8,189 bases of DNA from Schleiferiaceae bacterium (GTDB lineage: Bacteria > Bacteroidota > Bacteroidia > Flavobacteriales > Schleiferiaceae), in NCBI GenBank assembly GCA_030829675.1, contig JAURAE010000055.1, forward strand, positions 1-8,189, read 5' to 3'. Within the stretch, counting starts at the first letter, position 1, and each line of letters begins with the position of its first letter. The notes below the pieces were generated by a model that was given only the letters and a program-made list of their open reading frames with translations, searched no databases and was not told the DNA's origin. Below are positions 1-6,902 of the stretch, one piece after another. The position numbers and the translations under genes were made by a program.

Positions 1-186
1 GGAGGGGCCGATTTATCCCCGCTGCGCGGCCACGACGATTTCTTCATAGGATTCCGTCCGGACAGCCAGCGCTATTTTGATTTTCACCACAGCGCGCGCG
101 ACAGAATTGATGCCATACACCCCCGCAGTTTGGAGATGGGATCGGCCAGTATTGCAGCCCTGTTCTACCTTTTGGACCAGCTTTAG
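1..186 (+). CDS. M28-family zinc metallopeptidase, C-terminal 61 residues (5' end outside window)
   Basis: The frame is open from base 1 to the TAG at 184-186 and gives 61 residues, beginning GGADLSPLRG and ending FYLLDQL. The stretch FDFHHSARDRIDAIHPR (window residues 26-42) matches the end of M28 aminopeptidase/carboxypeptidase-Q-like proteins. There a His followed a few residues later by Asp (here H30 and D34) supplies the last zinc ligand of the co-catalytic zinc site. The following LEMGSASIAAL segment is the usual final helix of the domain. Enzymes of this family cleave N-terminal amino acids or small peptides and in Bacteroidota are usually exported, but the signal-peptide region is not visible here. 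The gene runs in the same direction as the glycosidase-kinase gene 61 bases downstream. The inverted repeats in that gap leave it open whether they share a transcript. The family call is from motif recognition only. Confidence 0.8.
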   Translation, partial: GGADLSPLRGHDDFFIGFRPDSQRYFDFHHSARDRIDAIHPRSLEMGSASIAALFYLLDQL

Positions 187-201
187 TGTAAAAAGTACAC
201 T
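185..201 (+). promoter_or_regulatory. Small inverted repeat at the end of the peptidase gene
   Basis: AGTGTA (185-190) and TACACT (196-201) are perfect reverse complements around the 5-base loop AAAAG. The left arm begins inside the TAG stop codon of the peptidase gene. A run of six T (209-214) follows after 7 bases. The stem is short and AT-rich, so it could be a weak terminator, a protein-binding dyad in the promoter region of the next gene, or chance. No clear Bacteroidota promoter pair was found: the best -7-like match is the TATTTTTA at 218-225, one base off TAnnTTTG, with no convincing upstream TTG. Confidence 0.3.
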
Positions 202-222
202 TATATAGTTTTTTGGCTATTT

Positions 223-248
223 TTATGGGAGTTAACTCACTCCCATAA
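223..248. promoter_or_regulatory. Nested dyad symmetries abutting the start codon of the glycosidase-kinase gene
   Basis: TTATGGGAGT (223-232) and ACTCCCATAA (239-248) are a perfect 10-base inverted repeat with a 6-base loop. Its right arm ends on the A of the ATG at 248. A second perfect palindrome, GAGTTAACTC (229-238), lies inside it and uses the same GAGT, so as RNA the two pairings exclude each other. The ACTC unit is directly repeated (235-238 and 239-242), giving GGGAGT two alternative partners. No T-run follows, so a terminator is unlikely. The position suits a repressor operator or a translation-controlling hairpin. The symmetry is seen directly; the function is inference. Confidence 0.45.
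225..248 (+). other. Possible 7-codon leader ORF overlapping the next start codon
   Basis: An ATG at 225-227 opens a reading frame of seven codons (MGVNSLP) that stops at TAA 246-248. The last base of that stop is the first base of the ATG at 248-250, forming TAATG, a classic translational-coupling arrangement. The ORF lies entirely within the inverted repeat at 223-248. Part of this follows from the symmetry itself, since TTATG on the left arm necessarily gives CATAA on the right arm; the in-frame spacing is the extra coincidence. There is no evident ribosome binding site, and it may well be untranslated. Confidence 0.2.
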
Positions 249-2095
249 TGATTCAAAAATTGGATCGCACCTCGGCCCTCATGGCTGAAGCATGGCGTGT
301 CTTGGAAGGCTGTGCCAAACCCTATGGTTTTGTTGCCACGGCCCAGGACAAGGATAATTACGCCCGTTTGTGGTCTAGAGATAGCGCGATTGCTGCATTG
401 GCAGTGTTGGCGCACGAACACAAGGAGCTGTATCCAACGGTGGAGCAAAGCATTAGTCATTTGCTTGATGCCGTGGGGGTGCACGGAGTGTTCCCTTCCA
501 ACGTAAGCTTTTCGGATCAAAACGCCATTGCCGCGGTGAGTTATGGCGGGCCAGTGGGCCGCACCGACAGTCCATTTTGGTGGGCTATTGCCGCGTTGAG
601 TTATCTGGAAGCGGTGGAGAATCCTGCTTTGAAGGCTCGAGTACAAGATCACATCGAAGTAATTGAGTACCGCGCCCATGCCTGGGAGTTCAACAACAAG
701 GATTTGATGTATTCGCCGGCCTCGAGTAATTGGGCCGATGAATATCCTGTCGAGGGGTATGTGCTGCTGAACAATGTGCTGCGCTATTGGATGCTCCAAA
801 AGGCGGGCCGAATGTTCAATCACAACGGCTATCGCAAGAAAGCGGTCACGGTGCTGCTCGCCATAAAGTCTCATTTCTTTGGGGAGCCGGCTGAGGCCAC
901 GAGTTTGTTTACGAAGAGTCAGCAGGGCCAATTAGCCTTGCTCCATGAAGGCGACCGCATCTTAATGAGCTTTACGCCGGGCGCCTTGAACAACCACATT
1001 GATGCCCTAGGATTGAGCATCTCTTTCCTGGTGGGGGCTGCCTCAAAGATTACCATGAACAAGGTCTTCGAGCGTTGGTCGGCAGGTCCTCTTTCTCAAA
1101 GTTTGGTGCCTGCACATTGGCCCATTATTGAAGAGGGCGACCCGCAATGGCCCGATATACAAAGCAACTACGCGTACGACTTTAAAAACCACCCCGGGCA
1201 CTTCCACAACGGAGGGGTTTGGGGATTGACCCAAGGGTTTGCGGCGGCCATGACGGCGGCCACAGACCGAGCGGAATTTGGCATCTTCGACCGCTATGAA
1301 GAGCTGCTCGAGCAGAGTCTCGATCACCACCCCTTCCCTGAATACTTTGATTACCACGAGCAAAAGCCCGGAGGGGTGAGGGAACTAGGGTTCTCGGCAG
1401 CCTCTTACCTGTTGGCTTGTGCGGCTCGTGAAGGCAAGCCCGCGTTCAAACAAATCTTTGAGCGCCCGCAACAGCCGGAGCGCGAGATGGTGGTGCGTAT
1501 TGCCCGGAACTTGGCCGCAGAAATCATGGCCGAGCGTCCTTCGCGAGTGTATAAAATCAGCGGGGAAAGCGGCTGTGGCAAAACGACCTTAGCACGTGCT
1601 ATTGTCCAATTACTCGAGGAGCAAGGCAAGAAAGTGTTGATGTTGTCTCAAGACGATTTCTTCCACCTCCCGCCGCGTCAGAACCACAATAAGCGCGTAG
1701 AGGATTTCAGTTGGATCGGACCCCAAGAAGTGGACTTTAAATTGCTCAACGGATGTATTCGTAGCGCCATCGAAGGACTAGAAACGACGCAGAAGATTCC
1801 GGTGATGAACTGGGAACGCGACGAACAAGAATGGGTAGAGGCGAGCACCGAAGGCCTCGATGCCATTGTTGTGGAAGGAACCTATGTCCTCCACGAGAAG
1901 GCAGGGGATGAGGTAGGGATTTTCTTTACCCACACCTATGAAGATACCAAAGAGGCCCGTATTGCCCGCAACCGCGAGGTCGTGGATGATTTCATCCAAA
2001 GGGTATTGGCACGTGAGCACGAGCTGATCGCGCCGCTGCAAGAACATGCAGATTTTAGCATTAGTACAGATTATAGAATCATAAAACCACAATAA
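248..2095 (+). CDS. Fusion protein: GH100-like (neutral-invertase-like) six-hairpin glycosidase plus uridine-kinase-like P-loop kinase
   Basis: The protein has 615 residues and no signal peptide, so it is probably cytoplasmic. Residues 1 to about 405 resemble alkaline/neutral invertases (GH100). They include an aromatic-S-R-D motif (W42 to D45), GRTDSPFWW (104-112, D107 the candidate general acid), WADEYPVEGY (162-171), HNGGVW (320-325) and PEYFD (364-368, E365 the candidate catalytic partner). Residues of about 430-615 form a uridine-kinase/phosphoribulokinase-type domain. It has a Walker A GESGCGKT (439-446), SQDDFF (467-472) in the position of the family's substrate-binding Asp, a Walker-B-like strand DAIVVEG (538-544), and an Arg-rich lid and tail near residues 570-606. 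The frame is unbroken through both domains. Plausible reactions are hydrolysis of sucrose or another glucosyl compound followed by phosphorylation of a product; the substrate cannot be read from sequence. Other annotations could be MGH1-like or amylo-1,6-glucosidase-like. A second in-frame ATG at 281 is an alternative start. It is in an operon with the GH97 gene 1 base downstream. Confidence 0.8.
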   Translation: MIQKLDRTSALMAEAWRVLEGCAKPYGFVATAQDKDNYARLWSRDSAIAALAVLAHEHKELYPTVEQSISHLLDAVGVHGVFPSNVSFSDQNAIAAVSYGGPVGRTDSPFWWAIAALSYLEAVENPALKARVQDHIEVIEYRAHAWEFNNKDLMYSPASSNWADEYPVEGYVLLNNVLRYWMLQKAGRMFNHNGYRKKAVTVLLAIKSHFFGEPAEATSLFTKSQQGQLALLHEGDRILMSFTPGALNNHIDALGLSISFLVGAASKITMNKVFERWSAGPLSQSLVPAHWPIIEEGDPQWPDIQSNYAYDFKNHPGHFHNGGVWGLTQGFAAAMTAATDRAEFGIFDRYEELLEQSLDHHPFPEYFDYHEQKPGGVRELGFSAASYLLACAAREGKPAFKQIFERPQQPEREMVVRIARNLAAEIMAERPSRVYKISGESGCGKTTLARAIVQLLEEQGKKVLMLSQDDFFHLPPRQNHNKRVEDFSWIGPQEVDFKLLNGCIRSAIEGLETTQKIPVMNWERDEQEWVEASTEGLDAIVVEGTYVLHEKAGDEVGIFFTHTYEDTKEARIARNREVVDDFIQRVLAREHELIAPLQEHADFSISTDYRIIKPQ

Positions 2096-2096
2096 A

Positions 2097-4208
2097 ATGA
2101 AGAATTGGTGGATGTTGGCAGCCCTAGGAGTTGCCGTAGCAAGTTGTGAGAGCTCAAACGAGTGGAGTGTATCCAGTCCCGATGGCGCAGTTGCCGTAGA
2201 GGTGGAGTTGACACCGGCCGGTGAGATCACCTATGCGGTTGCATTCAACGGAGAAGAGGTTATTGCGGATTCGAAATTAGGTTTTGATTTCGCCAATGCC
2301 GACGATTTCCTCGACGGCTTTGAGCTGTACTCGAAGGAAGTAAAATCCATTAACGAGGCCTACGAAATGCAGTGGGGGCCAACGACGGAGTTGGTGGCGG
2401 ACCACAACGAATTGGTCCTAAATTTCATTCAACCTGAAAACGGACGCATCCTGGGCATCGCCTTCCGTGCAGCAAACGACGGTTATGCGTTTCGCTACCT
2501 CATTCCTAGCCAAAAAGAAGGCTCACTTGTGGTGGCCAACGAGCGCTCGGAGTTCAACCTCACAGAAGATGCGGCAGCGCATTGGATTCCGGGGGACTGG
2601 GAAATCTATGAGCACCCCTACAACCACACAAAGACTAGTGAGATCGATGCGTTGAGCAAGGCCAATCACCCGAACCTTGCTTCTACACATATTGTGGAGA
2701 ACAGTGTAAGCACCCCGGTGACCTTTGTGTACGAGAACGGCACGCACATGAGCATTCACGAGGCGGCATTGGTAAATTACAGCGGCATGACCCTGTTGAA
2801 AACGGGCGACCACAGCTTCGTGAGTAGCTTGGTGGGTCGTGAGGACGGCAACAAAGCCACCATTCCAACCCCGTTTAAAACCCCTTGGCGCATGGCCATC
2901 ATCGGTGATGAAGCAACGGACCTCTTGGCCTCTCACTTGATGTACGACCTCAACGAACCAAACATTATGGGCGATATTTCCGAGTGGTTTCAACCCCAGA
3001 AATACGTAGGTATCTGGTGGGAAATGCACATGGGCAAGAGCACCTGGGACTACGGCATGACCCAAGATATGGGGACATGGATTCAAGACGGTAAAGACCA
3101 CGGCAAGCACGGCGCTACCAATGAAAACACAAGACGCTATATCGACTTCGCAGCAGAACATGGGTTCAGCGGCGTATTGGTGGAAGGCTGGAATACGGGT
3201 TGGGAGCACTGGATCGGTTTCGACGACCGTGAAGGAGTCTTTGATTTTGTAACCGAATACCCGGATTACGATTTAGACGAACTACAGAAATACGCACAGA
3301 GCAAGGGAGTGTCCTTGGTGATGCACCACGAAACCTCTGCGGCACCTCGCACCTACGAGCAGCAAATGGATACGGCCTATGCCTTGATGCAGGCCAATGA
3401 TATTCACCTAGTCAAGAGCGGCTATGTAGGCCCACTGCTTCCTAAGGGCGAATACCACCACGGGCAGTGGATGGTCAACCACTATAACGGCGCAGTGCTC
3501 AAGGCCTACGATTACCAAGTAGCCGTGAACACCCACGAGCCGATCAAGGGAACGGGTCTAGAACGTACTTGGCCAAACTGGGTAGGGCGCGAAGGGGCCC
3601 GTGGACAGGAGTTCAACGCTTGGTCGATCGAAGGCGGAAACCATGTTGACCACATCCCGACCATGGCCTTTACTCGATTCCTCAGTGGCCCGATGGATTA
3701 CACGCCAGGGGTATTTAAGTTAGAAACCAAGAGCGGCCCTATGGGTCAAAACCGCGTCCGCAGCACTGTGGGGCAGCAGTTTGGATTGTACTTGGTCGTG
3801 CCTTCTCCTATTCAAATGGCGTGTGATCTACCTGAAAACTACGAAGCGCATCCAGAGTGGTTGCAGTTCATCAAAGATGTTGCGGTGGATTGGGAAACCA
3901 GTATTCCTGTAGCTGGGGAGGTGGGCCAATTTGTGGCTTGGGCACGCACGCCCAAAAATTCGGACAGCTGGTACATTGGTGCCGCCAACGCCGAAGGGGC
4001 ACGCGACCTAAGCATTGACCTTGACTTCCTAGAGGCGGGGACTTCTTATGAAGCCACAATCTATAGAGATGCAGATGACGCAGATTGGGAAACCAACCCC
4101 TACGCAGTAACTATTGAAACCATCACCTTAACCGGTGAAGAAGCGCTAAACATCAGAGTAGCGTCGGGCGGTGGCTTTGGTGCCATCCTTCACCCCATAA
4201 CCGAATAG
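2097..4208 (+). CDS. GH97 inverting alpha-glucosidase, SusB-like lipoprotein
   Basis: The protein has 703 residues, close to SusB of Bacteroides thetaiotaomicron. The N-terminus is a lipoprotein signal peptide: K2, a hydrophobic run, then the lipobox VASC with Cys17 as the lipidated residue, so the enzyme should be membrane-anchored outside the cytoplasm. The order is a beta-sandwich domain (roughly 22-290), a catalytic barrel (from YVGIWWEMHMG at 303-313 to about 600) and a C-terminal beta domain. Catalytic candidates are E412 in MHHET, E481 in THEPIKGTG, and E499 and E505 in GREGARGQE. The spacings 412-481-499-505 are the same as SusB 439-508-526-532 as I recall them, which supports the inverting, calcium-dependent alpha-glucosidase subtype rather than the retaining alpha-galactosidase subtype. 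It would release glucose from malto-oligosaccharides or related alpha-glucosides. It starts 1 base after the stop of the fusion gene (TAA A ATG), so the two are probably translationally coupled. No Shine-Dalgarno is evident. Confidence 0.95.
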   Translation: MKNWWMLAALGVAVASCESSNEWSVSSPDGAVAVEVELTPAGEITYAVAFNGEEVIADSKLGFDFANADDFLDGFELYSKEVKSINEAYEMQWGPTTELVADHNELVLNFIQPENGRILGIAFRAANDGYAFRYLIPSQKEGSLVVANERSEFNLTEDAAAHWIPGDWEIYEHPYNHTKTSEIDALSKANHPNLASTHIVENSVSTPVTFVYENGTHMSIHEAALVNYSGMTLLKTGDHSFVSSLVGREDGNKATIPTPFKTPWRMAIIGDEATDLLASHLMYDLNEPNIMGDISEWFQPQKYVGIWWEMHMGKSTWDYGMTQDMGTWIQDGKDHGKHGATNENTRRYIDFAAEHGFSGVLVEGWNTGWEHWIGFDDREGVFDFVTEYPDYDLDELQKYAQSKGVSLVMHHETSAAPRTYEQQMDTAYALMQANDIHLVKSGYVGPLLPKGEYHHGQWMVNHYNGAVLKAYDYQVAVNTHEPIKGTGLERTWPNWVGREGARGQEFNAWSIEGGNHVDHIPTMAFTRFLSGPMDYTPGVFKLETKSGPMGQNRVRSTVGQQFGLYLVVPSPIQMACDLPENYEAHPEWLQFIKDVAVDWETSIPVAGEVGQFVAWARTPKNSDSWYIGAANAEGARDLSIDLDFLEAGTSYEATIYRDADDADWETNPYAVTIETITLTGEEALNIRVASGGGFGAILHPITE

Positions 4209-4240
4209 TAGCTTTATCACAGAAGCTGTATGTAAAGCCG

Positions 4241-4268
4241 ATAAGCCCTGGGTTCGCCCGGGGCTTAT
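4241..4268. terminator. Hairpin between the two convergent operons, probable bidirectional terminator
   Basis: ATAAGCCCTGGG (4241-4252) pairs with CGCC-type right arm bases 4257-4268 to give a 12-pair stem containing one T-G wobble (4249/4260), capped by TTCG (4253-4256). It lies 32 bases after the GH97 stop. The T-tract is poor on both sides: TATTT on the plus side and CTTT a few bases on, read on the minus strand. The minus-strand trehalase stop codon (4268-4270) overlaps the base of the stem by one nucleotide. A weaker arm pair, GCTTTA (4211-4216) with TAAAGC (4233-4238), lies just upstream. The convergent position and stable stem make termination in both directions the natural reading. 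Confidence 0.75.
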
Positions 4269-5695
4269 TATTTAAGTGCGGCCTTCATGGCCAAATACAC
4301 GCCGTTGCTCCAGCCGAAGCCGTCTTGTAGATCGTATTCGCCACCGGCGCTGAGGTTCTCAGGCTCGTAGACATTGTACTTCTCGACAAACTTGCCTTGG
4401 GCCTCATATACCACCTCGCAAGTGCGCAACCAACGCTCCCCCACCTCACGGGCTTCCTTGTCGTACCCATACTTTCTGAGTCCCTCAAAAGCGACCCATT
4501 GCAACGGCGCCCATCCGTTCGGGGCGTCCCATTGCTGTCCCGAAAACACTGGGGTAGTAGTAATGCCGCCCGCCTGAAGCAAGTGGATGTTCATTTGCGC
4601 CACAACCACTTCAGCTTGCGCCTCAGTAGCCACTCCTAAAAACAAGGGGTACATCATGGCTGCGGATGTATGTTCACATCTTAATCGATCCTCACTCCAC
4701 TGCCAATCAAAGAACCCTTTTTCGGGGTCAAACATTTTTTCTTGAATGGCCAATTTTCTCCGCTGCGCGGCCTCCACATACTCCTTTTCACCGGTAATTC
4801 TACCCAACAATTCCTCCAAGAAATAGAGCAGACAGTTCAAATCTACCGGACACAAATCCAGCGTTTCTATGCTCTCTAACCCTTTTCCTTGCTCAAACCA
4901 CCGTGAGGAGAAATCCCAACCGCTCTCACAAGCCGCCCTCAGGTGACGGAAAAATTCTGGGCGTTGTTCCGCGTGTGATAACCATTCCAGATCCGTCCCA
5001 AACATCTCCACCCGCGGCCCATTCTCCCTATCGTAATAACGCGTCAAGCCCTCACGCGTACGCTCTGGCGCGCTCCAAAAAGCAAGCTCTTTTTTCAAGG
5101 CGTCCAAGTGTTTGGCGTAAACGGCATCGGGGTTTTCCGAGGCTTGCGCTAGTCCGTCAACCATCAATGCAAAGAAGGGCGGTTGACTGCGGCTTTCGTA
5201 ATACGTGCGGTTGCCATTGGGGACATGACCCAAGGTTTGAATGAGGTAATCAAAATTTGCCACTAGATCTGCGACCCACGACATCTTGCCCGAAACTATG
5301 AGTCCAATCTGTGTGAAATAACTGTCCCAATAGTAGACCTCTTGGAACCTGCCCCCTGGAACCACATAGCTGTACGGTAGCGGGATTTTTGACGATCGCT
5401 CGGCCACATCCCTGCTTTTGTGCAGATAAGGCCACAGCGCGTCTATATGCTCTTCTGGAGTTCTAGAGGAATTGGCCACAAAATCAACGGCAGCATCCTC
5501 AGCAAAATCAAAATGCGCGTGGAAGAACTGCTCCAAATCAAAATCCGAAGCGTCTTTTTCAGCCTCATAAGCCGCGAGAATGGCTTCTGGGGCATGCTTC
5601 AACACAGCGTCAGAAAGGGCTTTCTCGTCGTGCCAAATCCCGGAGGTGTGCAGCGCGACAAAGAGCTCTTTGAGATCGCGGTCAATTCTATGCAT
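4268..5695 (-). CDS. treF: Cytoplasmic alpha,alpha-trehalase, GH37
   Basis: The protein has 475 residues and hydrolyses trehalose to two glucose molecules. Both family signatures are intact: PGGRFQEVYYWDSY at 113-126 and QWDAPNGWAP at 388-397. The catalytic pair is the Asp of ESGWDFSSRW (D261, general acid) and the Glu of KFVEKYN (E438, base), matching D312 and E496 of E. coli TreA as recalled. The C-terminal GFGWSNG (459-465) closes the active site in this family. The fold is an (alpha/alpha)6 barrel. There is no signal peptide and the start MHRIDRDL is charged, so the enzyme is cytoplasmic like TreF and depends on import of its substrate. The ATG at 5693-5695 overlaps the 3' end of the transporter gene by 8 bases (ATGCATAG), which fixes the start and implies translational coupling. 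It is the last gene of its operon; the stop codon touches the terminator stem. Confidence 0.96.
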   Translation of the reverse strand: MHRIDRDLKELFVALHTSGIWHDEKALSDAVLKHAPEAILAAYEAEKDASDFDLEQFFHAHFDFAEDAAVDFVANSSRTPEEHIDALWPYLHKSRDVAERSSKIPLPYSYVVPGGRFQEVYYWDSYFTQIGLIVSGKMSWVADLVANFDYLIQTLGHVPNGNRTYYESRSQPPFFALMVDGLAQASENPDAVYAKHLDALKKELAFWSAPERTREGLTRYYDRENGPRVEMFGTDLEWLSHAEQRPEFFRHLRAACESGWDFSSRWFEQGKGLESIETLDLCPVDLNCLLYFLEELLGRITGEKEYVEAAQRRKLAIQEKMFDPEKGFFDWQWSEDRLRCEHTSAAMMYPLFLGVATEAQAEVVVAQMNIHLLQAGGITTTPVFSGQQWDAPNGWAPLQWVAFEGLRKYGYDKEAREVGERWLRTCEVVYEAQGKFVEKYNVYEPENLSAGGEYDLQDGFGWSNGVYLAMKAALK

Positions 5696-6902
5696 GGGGT
5701 TGTGAAGTCAATCGTTTGAGCAGGAACACCGCTACCAACAACAAGGTCATCGGCACCAAAGTAAAATAGAAGGCTCCGCCCCCGAGATGCTCAAAGAAGT
5801 ACGCGGTGATGCGCGAACCAAGGGTACCGCCAGTGGCAGAGAACAAGACGATCAAACCCGTCATGGGGCTGTGCATGTTCTTCGGCAGGGCGCTGAGTAC
5901 AACGCTATTGAGCAGGGGATAAATAGGAGCGATAAACAATCCAACCAAGGGGAAGATGAAGGCAATTACAGGAAGTCCAAGAATGCGCGCGCCGCCTGCA
6001 GCGACTTCGGCATCCAAGGCTTGCGGCAATACAAAGGCAACCAGCAACATGGCGCCAACAATGGCCACGGACAAGACCGCGCTCCAATGGAAACGTTCGG
6101 TGAGCTTCCCGCCAATAATGCGCCCTACCCCAAGGGTAATGGCCAAAATACTCGCCATGCGAATGCTGTTGTCTTCGCTGAGGTTCAGCACCTTCTCATT
6201 GAAGGTAGGAAGCCAAGTCATGATACCTTGTTCCGCCATCACATAAAGGAAGGCTGAGACGACAAAGACGATGACCAAGAGCTTTACGATGAGCCCTAGC
6301 ATGGCCTGAAATTCTTGAGCCAAGGTGTTTTCAGAGGCCACCTTTGGCAGTTCTGGAATGCGGACCATGAACGCACCTGCGAGCAGCACCAATCCCAACA
6401 ATACTAGGTAGACGTTCAGCCAAGCATTGGGATCCTCGGGATTGTTGAACGCCGGGAACAGGAAGTAGGCAAGGGCCACTCCAAACATGAACGTTCCTTC
6501 AATGGTGCTCATGAGTGAATTATGCTCCTGCTCGCCCGAGGTTACTAGGCCGATAGCGCCATAGACGCTGACCTTGATTAAAGCGAAGGTACAGCCTACA
6601 ATAGCGAAGAGAATTTGCGCGGAAACGAAACTGTTGCCCAAATACATCTGCAACAAGCCCAACGACACAATACTCAAGGCTATGAGCATGACCTTTTTGT
6701 AGCCCATGCGCGGAATAAAGCTCGCGAAGGCGAAGCTGATGATGGCAATAGGCATGTCTTTGAAGAGCTCGAGCGTGCTCGCGTGCACTTCGGTAATGCC
6801 ATAATTATTGATGCTTTTCAGGATGACAATCCCGACGCTATTCAGAAGGATGGCAAAGACAAAGAAGTTGATGTGCAATGCCCATTTAAACGGTTTATTC
6901 AT
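5688..6902 (-). CDS. MFS sugar transporter, fucose/glucose-galactose permease-like
   Basis: The protein has 404 residues with about 12 predicted membrane segments. Clear ones start near residues 9, 50, 71, 94, 134, 162, 203, 248, 275, 308, 347 and 376. The loop IPRMGYKK (63-70) between segments 2 and 3 and its partner GRIIGGKLTER (260-270) between segments 8 and 9 are the two copies of the MFS loop motif. AEQGIMTWLP (223-232) in segment 7 recalls the acidic AExxxxxWL-type segment of the fucose:H+ symporter (FHS) family. The long loop at 181-202 joins the two six-helix halves. The role is probably proton-coupled uptake of a mono- or disaccharide across the inner membrane. Trehalose is the simplest guess because the next gene, overlapping by 8 bases, is a cytoplasmic trehalase, but glucose is also possible. 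The ATG at 6900-6902 overlaps the end of the haloperoxidase-like gene by 8 bases (ATGAATAA). Confidence 0.88.
   Translation of the reverse strand: MNKPFKWALHINFFVFAILLNSVGIVILKSINNYGITEVHASTLELFKDMPIAIISFAFASFIPRMGYKKVMLIALSIVSLGLLQMYLGNSFVSAQILFAIVGCTFALIKVSVYGAIGLVTSGEQEHNSLMSTIEGTFMFGVALAYFLFPAFNNPEDPNAWLNVYLVLLGLVLLAGAFMVRIPELPKVASENTLAQEFQAMLGLIVKLLVIVFVVSAFLYVMAEQGIMTWLPTFNEKVLNLSEDNSIRMASILAITLGVGRIIGGKLTERFHWSAVLSVAIVGAMLLVAFVLPQALDAEVAAGGARILGLPVIAFIFPLVGLFIAPIYPLLNSVVLSALPKNMHSPMTGLIVLFSATGGTLGSRITAYFFEHLGGGAFYFTLVPMTLLLVAVFLLKRLTSQPHA

Noticed and set aside
227..231. GGGAG as a Shine-Dalgarno sequence for the fusion gene.
   Set aside because: It ends 16 bases before the ATG at 248, too far for normal spacing, and it is part of the dyad arm. 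It does not decide the start.
44..931. A 295-codon open frame on the minus strand opposite the start of the glycosidase-kinase gene and the peptidase tail.
   Set aside because: It overlaps two genes with clear family motifs, its translation is rich in His, Arg, Gln and Cys without any recognisable domain, and it runs through the intergenic dyads. It is best explained as an antisense shadow.
1463..1562. The possibility that the 615-residue protein is two genes joined by an error.
   Set aside because: There is no stop, frameshift or restart signature at the junction, and both halves read cleanly in the same frame. The residual doubt is recorded under the fusion finding.
2523..3209. A 228-codon open frame on the minus strand opposite the GH97 gene.
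   Set aside because: The GH97 frame is certain from its motifs, and the antisense product has no recognisable features; shadow frame.
5787..6257. A 156-codon plus-strand frame opposite the MFS gene.
   Set aside because: The product is strongly hydrophilic and low in complexity, as expected from reading the complement of membrane-helix codons. The MFS frame has clear transmembrane segments and loop motifs.
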